IMG/VR virus record: IMGVR_UViG_3300047510_000782
Span: 1 to 22,623 of that record
DNA length: 22,623 nucleotides
Strand: one strand, 5' to 3'
From: a virus
Positions 12,875 through 19,522 of the stretch are shown piece after piece; position 1 is the first letter of the stretch; every line of letters begins with the position of its first letter. The notes beneath the pieces are model-generated. The model saw only the letters and a program-made list of their open reading frames with translations. It had not been told where the DNA came from and did no database searches. A program made the translations under genes and the position numbers.

Positions 12875-13497
12875 TTTGCCTCTACTGGAGATTCAACAAG
12901 TTTCTTTTGAAGATGATTTAGTAACAGACCATAAGCTGGTAAGATCACTAACAAGCTAACAATGACTTTGCTAATCGAATTATTAGTAGCCACAATGTGC
13001 CAATTAGCAGCCATGAACTCGTTCTCTCCACCAGCAAATGCTGTGAAGAAGAATACATAAGTGTCAATAAATGTGCTGGCAATTGAACTCAATGCTGGTG
13101 CGATCCACCATGTGGTGTAACGCTCACGGAAGTATTGAAACACATATACATCAAGTAGATTACTGATAAAGTAAGCCATACCAGATCCTAGGCCAATTCT
13201 AAATGCCACAGAGTCCGGCGCTCCGCCTGCTTTGACTACCACCATACTGACCACAATGGCTGGAATAAACGCAAGAGCAATAACAGCACGCCCGGTTTCC
13301 TTGCCTAATAATCGTACAGTAAGGTCAGTTAGAACTACCACCAGTGGAAAGGTAAACGCTGCTGCTGCCAGAGGTGCACCAAACACTGTGAATTTGAATT
13401 GTACGATATAATTGCTAACAGCAATAATAATGATGTGTAGTAACATTAGTTTGTAGGCTAATGTACGATCCACACCTGCTAACATACGATCAAACAT
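12871..13497 (-). CDS. yhhQ: YhhQ-type queuosine-precursor transporter (VUT family)
   Basis: The 208-aa integral membrane protein fits the Vut_1/YhhQ family, which imports preQ0 and preQ1. About six hydrophobic spans are visible (near residues 15-32, 38-58, 70-90, 100-121, 128-152, 172-192). Characteristic blocks are the polar FTFPLVVVLTDLTVRLLGKETGRAV, SGMAYFISNLLDVYVFQYFRER and SSIASTFIDTYVFF (with conserved Asp, Asn and Thr in membrane). The family is found in other phages with deazaguanine DNA. GGAG is six bases before the ATG at 13497. It is coupled to the next gene by ATGA and separated from queD by 12 bases. It offers a salvage route alongside FolE-QueD-QueE. Confidence 0.9.
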   Translation of the reverse strand: MFDRMLAGVDRTLAYKLMLLHIIIIAVSNYIVQFKFTVFGAPLAAAAFTFPLVVVLTDLTVRLLGKETGRAVIALAFIPAIVVSMVVVKAGGAPDSVAFRIGLGSGMAYFISNLLDVYVFQYFRERYTTWWIAPALSSIASTFIDTYVFFFTAFAGGENEFMAANWHIVATNNSISKVIVSLLVILPAYGLLLNHLQKKLVESPVEAK

Positions 13498-13509
13498 GAT
13501 TTCTCCTTG

Positions 13510-14022
13510 TTATAGGCCTTCGAAAAGGTCTTCGTTCCATTCTCTATGACCTTCTCTGAAAGCCATATTACTCTGTGTCTCTCTTACTTCTACACGATAA
13601 CACCATAAACGATTGTGCTCGCCCAGTCCCCACATTTCGGGAATGTAAACACCATTGACATACTTGTAAAGCATGTCGGCTAAGCCTTCACAACCTAACT
13701 TAGGCAGTACTGTGAGTTTAGCAAGTTTCTTTGATTCCAGCAACTTGAATGTTTCGAACTCAGGGTCATCGCGGCTGACCAGTAAGGTATGATCAAATTG
13801 GTCTTCTAAGATCTTTTTGAGTTCCTTAAGGCCACCATAATCGGCAGCCCAATTGCGTACATCTAAGTCGTTGGTACCAAAGTAAAACTTCATTGAAAAA
13901 CTATAACCGTGTATCATGTTACAGTGACTATCTGCTCGCCACTGTCGATACGCACATGGAAAAGCATCGTGATACTCTTTAGTGCTGGTATATTTGTATA
14001 CTACTGGTTCAAACTTGGTCAT
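13510..14022 (-). CDS. queD: 6-carboxy-tetrahydropterin synthase QueD (T-fold)
   Basis: QueD turns dihydroneopterin triphosphate (made by FolE) into 6-carboxy-tetrahydropterin. The 170-aa protein has the pattern of a known QueD subfamily: FPCAYRQWRADSHCNMIHGYSFSMKF, then WAADYGGLKELKKILEDQFDHTLLV, then VLPKLGCEGLADMLYKYV, then a VRETQSNMA end. The catalytic Cys34 and His38 (CxxxH) are present, with Asp77/His78 in the DH pair. The usual HGH is HGY here (Tyr40), so the third zinc ligand is unclear; HGY is typical of this subfamily as I recall it. GGAG lies upstream of the ATG at 14022. A TCTAAATA candidate late promoter lies 43 bases before it. Confidence 0.92.
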   Translation of the reverse strand: MTKFEPVVYKYTSTKEYHDAFPCAYRQWRADSHCNMIHGYSFSMKFYFGTNDLDVRNWAADYGGLKELKKILEDQFDHTLLVSRDDPEFETFKLLESKKLAKLTVLPKLGCEGLADMLYKYVNGVYIPEMWGLGEHNRLWCYRVEVRETQSNMAFREGHREWNEDLFEGL

Positions 14023-14064
14023 CTCTTGCCTCCTTGTTTTGAGTAAGTTTGATGACTTGCAGAA

Positions 14065-14072
14065 TATTTAGA
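14065..14072 (-). promoter_or_regulatory. Candidate late promoter (TCTAAATA) upstream of queD
   Basis: The minus-strand octamer TCTAAATA lies in the 80-base gap between the AKP-rich gene and queD, 43 bases before the queD ATG. The same octamer occurs in the folE and clamp promoters. No convincing -35/-10 pair accompanies it here. Confidence 0.45.
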
Positions 14073-14102
14073 GTGGGATGAAAGCCAAAGTCCACTTACT
14101 AC

Positions 14103-14411
14103 TTAAACAGTTTTCATATGCTCTCGCAACTTATCCCAATCGATGTCAAAGGTAACTTTACCATCGTTGTCTACTGTGCGTACACTGTAGTTGCCTACAT
14201 GTACGCCAGGTTCTTCGGGTTTGACATCAAACACCTCAGTTTTAACCTTAGTAGGTTTTTTAGCCTTGGGTGCTGACTCTTGAACCTTTTGAGCAGTTTT
14301 CTTAGATACTGGACCATCGTCCTTGGGATAGTCGGTTTTAGCAGGTTTCTTGGCTGGAGCCTTAGCAGCAGGCTTTGCTGATGCTTTAGCAGCAGGTTTC
14401 TTAGTTGCCAT
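14103..14411 (-). CDS. AKP-rich histone H1-like phage protein
   Basis: The product is 102 aa from the ATG at 14411, which overlaps the folE stop as TAATG and has AAGGA upstream; the longer open frame from 14438 lies inside folE. Residues 2-30 are almost only Ala, Lys and Pro (KKPAAKASAKPAAKAPAKKP), like the tail of histone H1 or bacterial HU/AlgP-type proteins. A second Lys-rich stretch follows at about 40-60. The C-terminal part (GVHVGNYSVRTVDNDGKVTFDIDWDKLREHM) looks folded and acidic. Binding to DNA through the basic tail is likely from composition. Its place between folE and queD suggests it is made with the modification enzymes. Confidence 0.75.
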   Translation of the reverse strand: MATKKPAAKASAKPAAKAPAKKPAKTDYPKDDGPVSKKTAQKVQESAPKAKKPTKVKTEVFDVKPEEPGVHVGNYSVRTVDNDGKVTFDIDWDKLREHMKTV

Positions 14412-15157
14412 TATCCATGTCCTTTCATTGATAAGCAAATGTCGTAAAACTCTTTCTTCAGTGCTGGGTCTGACTCAAAAGCACCTAACATGATAGCAGT
14501 GGTCATGTCTGACTCATGCTCACGTACTCCACGCATGGTCATACAATGATGTTCAGCCTTCACTACGACGGCAATATTTTCGGTCTTGGCATAATCGCGG
14601 AGTGCAGACGCAATCTGTGTGGTCATTTCCTCCTGTATCTGCGGTCTCTCGCAGATGTGATGCACGAGCCTGTTGAATTTGCTCAAACCAATTACTTCGC
14701 CTTCGGGCACTATCCCCACCCAGCATCGTCCAACGATATTTTGAAAATGGTGAGCGCATGTTGATCTGATACTAATTGGTCCTGTGGTATAAAGGCTTTT
14801 ATAGCCCAAGTTGGGAAATGCTGTGACTTTAGGAACTGAACGATACCGTCCACTAAAAGTCTCACGTACAAACATCTTAGCCACACGCCTTGCAGTGTCT
14901 TGCGTGTTATGATCATTAACAGTGTCGATTACTAAACTATTTAGTACACCCTGAAATTGACCAGCTACCTCATCAACCAAGCGATTGATTTCTTCGTCGC
15001 TGTTGATGTAGTCTGCGATGTTGTCGTTAGCGTGGAATCTGGCTCCTGCTTGGCGGATCCTGTCACGAATTACTTCGCTCATGGGTCTACCAAATACAGC
15101 ACCTTCATAGCCAGGATGGTAAGGTGCTTCTTCTACTAGTTGTTGATTGTGATTCAT
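14411..15157 (-). CDS. folE: GTP cyclohydrolase I (FolE)
   Basis: FolE opens GTP to 7,8-dihydroneopterin triphosphate, the first step toward deazaguanine as well as folate. The 248-aa protein carries the zinc ligands: Cys134 and His137 in STCAHHF and Cys205 in EHHCMTMRGV, which correspond to Cys110, His113 and Cys181 of the E. coli enzyme. The block GIVPEGEVIGLSKFNRLV is diagnostic. The N-terminal 55 residues are longer than usual and variable. It is the first gene of the operon running to queE, after a sigma70-like promoter with an internal TCTAAATA. No strong ribosome site precedes the ATG at 15157 (GGAG lies about 5-8 bases upstream as CGGAG). Confidence 0.95.
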   Translation of the reverse strand: MNHNQQLVEEAPYHPGYEGAVFGRPMSEVIRDRIRQAGARFHANDNIADYINSDEEINRLVDEVAGQFQGVLNSLVIDTVNDHNTQDTARRVAKMFVRETFSGRYRSVPKVTAFPNLGYKSLYTTGPISIRSTCAHHFQNIVGRCWVGIVPEGEVIGLSKFNRLVHHICERPQIQEEMTTQIASALRDYAKTENIAVVVKAEHHCMTMRGVREHESDMTTAIMLGAFESDPALKKEFYDICLSMKGHG

Positions 15158-15201
15158 TTATTCTCCGAGTTATAAAGGACGAGGATGTCCTATATTGTGT
15201 A

Positions 15202-15230
15202 AGTGTACTGTATTTAGACAGATTTGTCAA
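15202..15230 (-). promoter_or_regulatory. Sigma70-like promoter of the folE operon with TCTAAATA in its spacer
   Basis: On the minus strand, TTGACA (15230-15225) is a perfect -35 and TACACT (15207-15202) a moderate -10, with 17 bases between. TCTAAATA (15218-15211) lies inside the spacer, flanked by CTGT/ACAG. The -35 box overlaps the galE stop codon. It gives the FolE operon a start separate from galE. Confidence 0.72.
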
Positions 15231-16216
15231 TTGTTATAATAGGTGTTTTTAAACCAATTAAATGTGGTACTGGCAATGTCTGCTATACTACTGTGGCGAG
15301 GACGCCAGGCTGTATCTTGCATGAACCTACGTGGATCTGCATATAATTGGTCTGGGTCACCCTCACGCCTTGGACCAAAACGCCAATTTAATTTGACACC
15401 AGCATAAGCAGCAACCTGTTCTAAGACTTCTTGATTGGTAAATCCACGTCCGGTGCCTAAGTTGTAGCTACGATGTTCACCTGCTTTAAAACCTTCTGCT
15501 AAACATACTGCTTCTAGATGAGCATCAGCTAAGTCAGAAACATGTATGTAATCACGCACACAGGTACCATCTTTGGTATCATAGTCATTGCCATTAATAA
15601 CAATTTCTCGACCACTTAGTGTACCATCTACCACACGGGTAAACAAGTGAGTTCCGTCTTGGGCTGAGCCCATGCGACCCTCAGGATCGCAGCCGGCAGC
15701 ATTAAAATAACGCAGACTGATACCTTTGAAACCCGATGCTCTACAATGATCTGCAATCACACGCTCAGTCATTAGCTTTGACCAACCATAGGGATTGATA
15801 GGCAACGATGAGTATGCAGAGCTTTCGCTTATTGGACAGTGTGCATAACTGCCATATACTGCGGCTGAACTACTAAACACAATACTACCAGACCAACCTT
15901 TACTGGCCAACCATCCTAGCATGCGATTGGTTTTAGCAGTATTATTGTTGTAGTACTCGCCAGGATCTGATATGCTTGGACCAACTAAACTAGTGCCTGC
16001 ACAGTGAATAATAGCACCGGCTTCTCTAAGTGGGGCACAGTAATCTACTATGTCCACAAAGTCGGTGCACAGAAATTCATCCAGGAAATTCACGCTGGCT
16101 GGGATAGTAACTGTGCGATCTACGCCGATTACTGTATAGCCTGCTTGTTTGAAACGTAAGGCAGTGTGCCCACCTACATAACCAGTGGCACCTGTGATAA
16201 TGATTGTTTTTGACAT
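15227..16216 (-). CDS. galE: UDP-glucose 4-epimerase-like protein (GalE)
   Basis: The 329-aa protein is an extended short-chain dehydrogenase of the GalE type, interconverting UDP-glucose and UDP-galactose with bound NAD. The Rossmann motif GATGYVG is at 9-15, the active-site Ser in FSSSAAVYG at 114-122, and Tyr143/Lys147 in PYGWSK. SLRYFNAAGCDPEGRMG, RDYIHVSDLADAH and YNLGTGRG fit GalE rather than dehydratases. Length is close to the usual 330-340. GGAGG lies four bases before the ATG at 16216. Its neighbour two genes upstream is a glycosyltransferase-like gene, so it may supply UDP-galactose (or GalNAc) for phage or host surface, or for DNA decoration. Confidence 0.92.
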   Translation of the reverse strand: MSKTIIITGATGYVGGHTALRFKQAGYTVIGVDRTVTIPASVNFLDEFLCTDFVDIVDYCAPLREAGAIIHCAGTSLVGPSISDPGEYYNNNTAKTNRMLGWLASKGWSGSIVFSSSAAVYGSYAHCPISESSAYSSLPINPYGWSKLMTERVIADHCRASGFKGISLRYFNAAGCDPEGRMGSAQDGTHLFTRVVDGTLSGREIVINGNDYDTKDGTCVRDYIHVSDLADAHLEAVCLAEGFKAGEHRSYNLGTGRGFTNQEVLEQVAAYAGVKLNWRFGPRREGDPDQLYADPRRFMQDTAWRPRHSSIADIASTTFNWFKNTYYNN

Positions 16217-16258
16217 TGAACCTCCGCCCTGTCTTGGGCTTGTTGATTATCTAATTAC

Positions 16259-16576
16259 TTATTGCTGAGTGCAGGTACGCTCTTGAATTATGCGACCATC
16301 TTCAGTACGCACTTCACGCCACTCTGTACAAATAGGAGCAGCTCGTTGCGCTGGTACAGTCTCTACATAAACCACAGGTGGATTGGCATAATGATGTAGT
16401 GCAGCACCGGCAATAACACCACCTACAATAGCAGGACCTACCCAATAATTTCTATATACTGGAGGTGCGTGGTGCCACCCTCTTGCTACCATATGTCTGT
16501 TTCCATGCGCTTCTACTGGCATAGCCACAGTTAATAGACTGGCTGCAATCATACTAGTAATAAAGGTACGCATCAT
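16259..16576 (-). CDS. Small exported protein with signal peptide
   Basis: The frame is open from 16594, but an AGGAGG (16585-16580) points to the ATG pair at 16576/16573, giving 104-105 aa. Residues 1-24 form a classic signal peptide: positive start (MMRT), hydrophobic core (FITSMIAASLLTVAM) and a cleavage-like PVEA before HGN. The mature part is His/Tyr/Pro-rich. It has a glycine-rich hydrophobic stretch (VGPAIVGGVIAGAALHH, glycine-zipper-like) and ends in CTEWREVRTEDGRIIQERTCTQ, with two Cys that could form a disulfide. It resembles small periplasmic or outer-membrane proteins of bacteria. Its role in infection is unknown. Confidence 0.8.
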   Translation of the reverse strand: MMRTFITSMIAASLLTVAMPVEAHGNRHMVARGWHHAPPVYRNYWVGPAIVGGVIAGAALHHYANPPVVYVETVPAQRAAPICTEWREVRTEDGRIIQERTCTQQ

Positions 16577-16590
16577 ACACCTCCTATATA

Positions 16591-17781
16591 TCAATATTTA
16601 GCTGGTGCCAGGTGCTTTCTATAGTCCTTGGTCATACGCAGCATATGCTCGCCTTTGCCTTCTAAGATATCACAGATACGATCGATGGTACCATCGTTGT
16701 AGTCACTGATCCGTCCCATGTTTTTATGTGGATGACGCAGCAGTGGAATTAACTTTTGTACAGCATCATCTAGGCTCCAAGGTACATAAAGTCGTTCGTG
16801 ATCATTGGCAAAAGTTTCAGGAAAGCTGCGATAAGCAGGATACAGAACATTAGCGCCAAGTGTGTCGGCTTCACTAACTGTGTTTGACACCCAATCTTGT
16901 AGAGCACAATTAAAAAGAACCCTAGTATCATTAAGTAGATCATAGTAGTCATTCTTTTCTAAGTCCTCATAAATGACCAATTTACCCTCTGCTTGTAACT
17001 TTCTAGTACGTTCCATATAACTTGCGTTATTACTACGTAGTTTGGCACCAGAAAACACAGCGAATTCTACCCAAGGCAAATAATCTAGGGTATCAGCAAG
17101 TGCATGATAGCGTTCGATTAGATCCATATAAAAGTCGGGCTGTTTTTCTTGATCCCAACGTGCCGCAAAGCCTACACGAAACGCACGATCTTCAAATGGT
17201 TTAAGTGGTCCTAGTACACGACCACGTACTTCATTCTTGCCAAATGCCAGACCAGAAATATTGTAGATTGGCGCCGACCAACCTGCAATCTTCATGTGTG
17301 CTACCATTTCTTCATTAGTGGCCAGCACACCTGTAACAAAGGAATTAACCATGTGCTCATAACAAGCCATCCAGCCTTCCATATTCCATACATGAACGAA
17401 GTCATCAGGGTCAATGGCTTGTGCAAGACAACGCACAAATATCCTAGGGCGATGAGTGGCGTCAACTTGATCGAGAATGTAAGGTAAGCTCTCGATGCCT
17501 GGTTGAAAAAGGTCTTCAAAGTAGATAACATCGTCACTGGTTACTGCTCCTGCTTTCATTAACTTGACCAAGTTCATCATTTGGCTCATGCCAAAGTAAC
17601 TGCGTCCGTGTGCGTCTAGCACCTGTCCAGTTACAATGGCTTGATCATTACTCAATGTTTCTCCCTCAACAATCAAGTAATTGATCCCTCTACGTTCAAA
17701 CACCGACCGATTCCACTCTTGTAATTGTAGAGTGTAACGAGCCTTATAGGGCTCTAGTCCCATGTAGAATAACCTACGCAT
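16591..17781 (-). CDS. Glycosyltransferase-like protein (probable GT-B fold)
   Basis: The first 42 codons of the longest frame lie inside the upstream gene; the likely start is the ATG at 17781 (MRRLFYMGLEPYKARYTL), giving 396 aa and an 8-base overlap. The N-terminal half has alternating strands and helices, with an IYFEDLFQPGIESLPYIL segment and HVWNMEGWM. The C-terminal half (VGFAARWDQEKQPDFYMDLI, then FNCALQDWVSNTVSEADTLGANVLYP) resembles the donor-binding half of GT-B glycosyltransferases, where a Glu in the SEA segment contacts the sugar nucleotide. I recall similar proteins in T4-like environmental phages annotated as glycosyltransferases. Donor and acceptor are unknown; galE nearby suggests UDP-galactose. 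Confidence 0.72.
   Translation of the reverse strand: MRRLFYMGLEPYKARYTLQLQEWNRSVFERRGINYLIVEGETLSNDQAIVTGQVLDAHGRSYFGMSQMMNLVKLMKAGAVTSDDVIYFEDLFQPGIESLPYILDQVDATHRPRIFVRCLAQAIDPDDFVHVWNMEGWMACYEHMVNSFVTGVLATNEEMVAHMKIAGWSAPIYNISGLAFGKNEVRGRVLGPLKPFEDRAFRVGFAARWDQEKQPDFYMDLIERYHALADTLDYLPWVEFAVFSGAKLRSNNASYMERTRKLQAEGKLVIYEDLEKNDYYDLLNDTRVLFNCALQDWVSNTVSEADTLGANVLYPAYRSFPETFANDHERLYVPWSLDDAVQKLIPLLRHPHKNMGRISDYNDGTIDRICDILEGKGEHMLRMTKDYRKHLAPAKY
16595..16602 (-). promoter_or_regulatory. Candidate late promoter (GCTAAATA)
   Basis: The minus-strand octamer GCTAAATA overlaps the last codons of the glycosyltransferase-like gene, about 20 bases before the ATG of the exported-protein gene. It shares the CTAAATA core seen upstream of folE, queD and the clamp gene. 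It encodes Ala-Lys-Tyr in the upstream gene, so coincidence is possible. Confidence 0.35.
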
Positions 17782-18004
17782 AGCGTCGGGCCTGCTTGAT
17801 AGCGTAACCCCAGTTATCGCGTGGGTACTTACCAGCTTGGTAACGCTGGAAATCAGCGTAAGGGCTGTGGTTGTTGCCAAGATGTGCTTCATTAAACACA
17901 TAGCCAAACTCGCGACAGAAGTCGCGATAACGATCTAACTCGTCAAAGATGCGTGTGACTTCGGGTTTGAATTGCAAATACTTCTTGATGCCTTTTCTAG
18001 ACAT
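17774..18004 (-). CDS. Small conserved phage protein of unknown function
   Basis: The product is 76 aa, basic and aromatic-rich. RKGIKKYLQFK is followed by a helix EVTRIFDELDRYRDFCREFG, then YVFNEAHLGN, SPYADFQRYQAGKYP and a basic C-terminus (YAIKQARRYA). The block LDRYRDFCREFGYxFxE followed by a Y-x-xFxxYxxGK pattern is one I remember from small genes in T4-like phages, with no function assigned. AAGGAA lies upstream of the ATG at 18004. It overlaps the glycosyltransferase-like gene by 8 bases and follows the T-fold gene after 11 bases. Confidence 0.7.
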   Translation of the reverse strand: MSRKGIKKYLQFKPEVTRIFDELDRYRDFCREFGYVFNEAHLGNNHSPYADFQRYQAGKYPRDNWGYAIKQARRYA

Positions 18005-18015
18005 TTCATTGTTCC

Positions 18016-18471
18016 TTATACTGAGATAAGTTGTGGTTGAGATTTATTATATGCGATTGTGGCACCATTCTCTCCGTCTTCGGCCACGGTGATTTCGATG
18101 TCACGATTGGGATAACGACTAGCAATGGCCTCATAAAGGTCATCACTGATCATTTCACAACTCTTGTAGTTTAGTTCCAACGTCCCGCCAGCATACAACT
18201 TTTCTAGCCAGCGTTTGAATTGGATAAACTCAATATCCCTGTCGTTGTGAAATACTTCAATAGCTACTGTAAAGTGAAAGATGTGTCTGTGTGGTGTTCC
18301 TAAGAACGAGACATCGTACTCGTCGCCAGTGGCTAAAGCCGGGTCTGTAGCTGCCGCTGGATATTTGTGAATACCTTCCTTGCGAAAAGTAACCCAAATC
18401 ATGCGACGAGCACGATCTCGAATACGAGCTCGTTGTTCTGTTAATGCCTGGTTTCGTTGTTGATTATCCAT
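18016..18471 (-). CDS. Second T-fold (QueD/6-pyruvoyl-tetrahydropterin synthase-like) protein
   Basis: The product is 151 aa. It follows the QueD plan: an early His in EGIHKYP (His35), an HxH pair in PHRHIFHFTVAIEV (His61, His63), an acidic strand-helix DIEFIQFKRWLEKLY, SCEMISDDLYEAI, and a C-terminal ITVAEDGENGATIAY. The three His could bind zinc as in QueD. The catalytic Cys of QueD that normally precedes the HxH pair is not visible, so the reaction may differ, or the protein may bind a pterin or nucleotide without QueD chemistry. Residues 1-25 are a basic helical extension. It is the last of four overlapping genes headed by dpdA (8-base overlap with the nuclease gene). Fold assignment is inference from pattern. 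Confidence 0.65.
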   Translation of the reverse strand: MDNQQRNQALTEQRARIRDRARRMIWVTFRKEGIHKYPAAATDPALATGDEYDVSFLGTPHRHIFHFTVAIEVFHNDRDIEFIQFKRWLEKLYAGGTLELNYKSCEMISDDLYEAIASRYPNRDIEITVAEDGENGATIAYNKSQPQLISV

Positions 18472-19027
18472 AAATTACAAGGTCTCTAAAGGTTGATGTA
18501 CTAGCGTTAATGATATTGATCATAGCTTTCTTGCTTAGTCTAATTTTATACGATTCTGTATCTTTATGCAACTCTGCATAGCAATATTGAGTTCCGTAAA
18601 TTGAGTCTGGTAATTTACAAGTCACATCTAATTTCCTGGCTTTATTTTGAATTTCTTCATAGCCAGTTTTAACCATGTCTTGAATAAAGTCAGGTGTGAA
18701 ATCATATACATCTACTGCTGTTACCACACTGTTTTCGTCAACTGTGACACGTATTTGATATTGTAATTTTGCTGCTACTAAACTATCTTTAAATGGAACC
18801 GTACACAAATCATAAAAATTCATCGAACCAATGGTATGACCGGATGTGGCATTGATGCGTCTTGATTTTAATTCAACTGCATATTCAGGAAAATCAGCTC
18901 CTGGGCCTCGATTAAGAGGCCAACCTTCTGATTCGAAATAATTGTGAATAAACACACCTCTAGCAGCATCATCACGAGGCATTTGTCGACCTATTAGGCC
19001 TGTTTTTACAGATTTAAGTTTTAGCAT
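18464..19027 (-). CDS. MutH/Sau3AI-like endonuclease
   Basis: The product is 187 aa. Residues 43-54 (GADFPEYAVELK) reproduce the catalytic core of MutH, where E. coli has a DFP-x-LGVELK sequence: Asp45, Glu52 and Lys54 have the same spacing as Asp70, Glu77 and Lys79. This is the PD-(D/E)xK nuclease site of the MutH/Sau3AI group, which cuts at GATC. The remainder has strands and helices with a Lys-rich C-terminus (YKIRLSKKAMINII), but no known DNA-recognition signature I can confirm. It is shorter than MutH (229 aa). It overlaps its neighbours on both sides within the dpdA operon. A role in degrading unmodified host DNA is inference; GATC specificity is not shown. Confidence 0.75.
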   Translation of the reverse strand: MLKLKSVKTGLIGRQMPRDDAARGVFIHNYFESEGWPLNRGPGADFPEYAVELKSRRINATSGHTIGSMNFYDLCTVPFKDSLVAAKLQYQIRVTVDENSVVTAVDVYDFTPDFIQDMVKTGYEEIQNKARKLDVTCKLPDSIYGTQYCYAELHKDTESYKIRLSKKAMINIINASTSTFRDLVIYG

Positions 19028-19521
19028 ACTTGATCTTTAGTGTATTGATCCCAGTCGGTGAAATGTTTAGAGTTCATTAAATCATGTACTCTATGACACC
19101 ATACACCAGGGTTGGTTGCTTCGAAATCTCGGTCGTCGATCTTTAATACTGCATTATAATTTAGTAACTCTATGTATGGTAGTTTAGCACTAATCATAGG
19201 AATAAATCTACGATATTCGCATAGGCCACCGTCATGAAATTCTTCCAAAGCTGATATATCTAGATCTAAAGTACACCAATACCCAGCATCTAGAAAAGGT
19301 TTTATCATAGTCTCCCAACTGCGCCAGGTATCAACTTCGGGCTTTTTCGGAAAACTTTGATTTGCGCCAAAGTAAATATGCTCACAACCTAGTAGGTGAG
19401 TTTTGATTTCATCAACAGGTTGTACACCTATAACAAATAAAGTCTGTTTGCCCAGGGCTGGAGTATGTTCTACTTCAATGCCATGGAAAAATTTCACCGT
19501 GTCAAATCCGGGTCTGTCCAT
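19021..19521 (-). CDS. Conserved protein of unknown function in the dpdA operon
   Basis: The product is 166 aa from the ATG at 19521, one base after the dpdA stop; the longer frame from 19563 lies within dpdA. It has a strand-rich layout: DTVKFFHGIEVEHTPALGK, TLFVIGVQPVDEI, GCEHIYFGANQSFP, YWCTLDLDISALEEF, FIPMISAKLPYIELL, NYNAVLKIDDRDF and NPGVWCHRVHDL. Several conserved-looking acidic and Cys residues could bind metal, and the alternation recalls half of a TIM-barrel, but I cannot assign a family. I remember similar hypothetical proteins in T4-like phages. Its position between DpdA and the nuclease makes a part in base exchange, target choice or immunity plausible, not shown. Confidence 0.75.
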   Translation of the reverse strand: MDRPGFDTVKFFHGIEVEHTPALGKQTLFVIGVQPVDEIKTHLLGCEHIYFGANQSFPKKPEVDTWRSWETMIKPFLDAGYWCTLDLDISALEEFHDGGLCEYRRFIPMISAKLPYIELLNYNAVLKIDDRDFEATNPGVWCHRVHDLMNSKHFTDWDQYTKDQVC

Positions 19522-19522
19522 G

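Noticed and set aside
15177-15190. Short GGAC/GTCC inverted repeat upstream of folE
   Set aside because: Only four base pairs; too weak to call a hairpin or riboswitch, and no preQ1-type aptamer pattern is visible around it.
17301-17537. 78-aa hydrophobic frame on the minus strand within the glycosyltransferase-like gene
   Set aside because: It looks like membrane protein, but this arises from the second-frame reading of a conserved coding sequence; no ribosome site is present.
17781-17907. Possible signal peptide at the start of the longest glycosyltransferase frame (MKHILATTTALTLISSV)
   Set aside because: It lies in the out-of-frame overlap with the 76-aa gene; the recognisable protein begins at MRRLFYMG at 17781, so an export signal is not supported.
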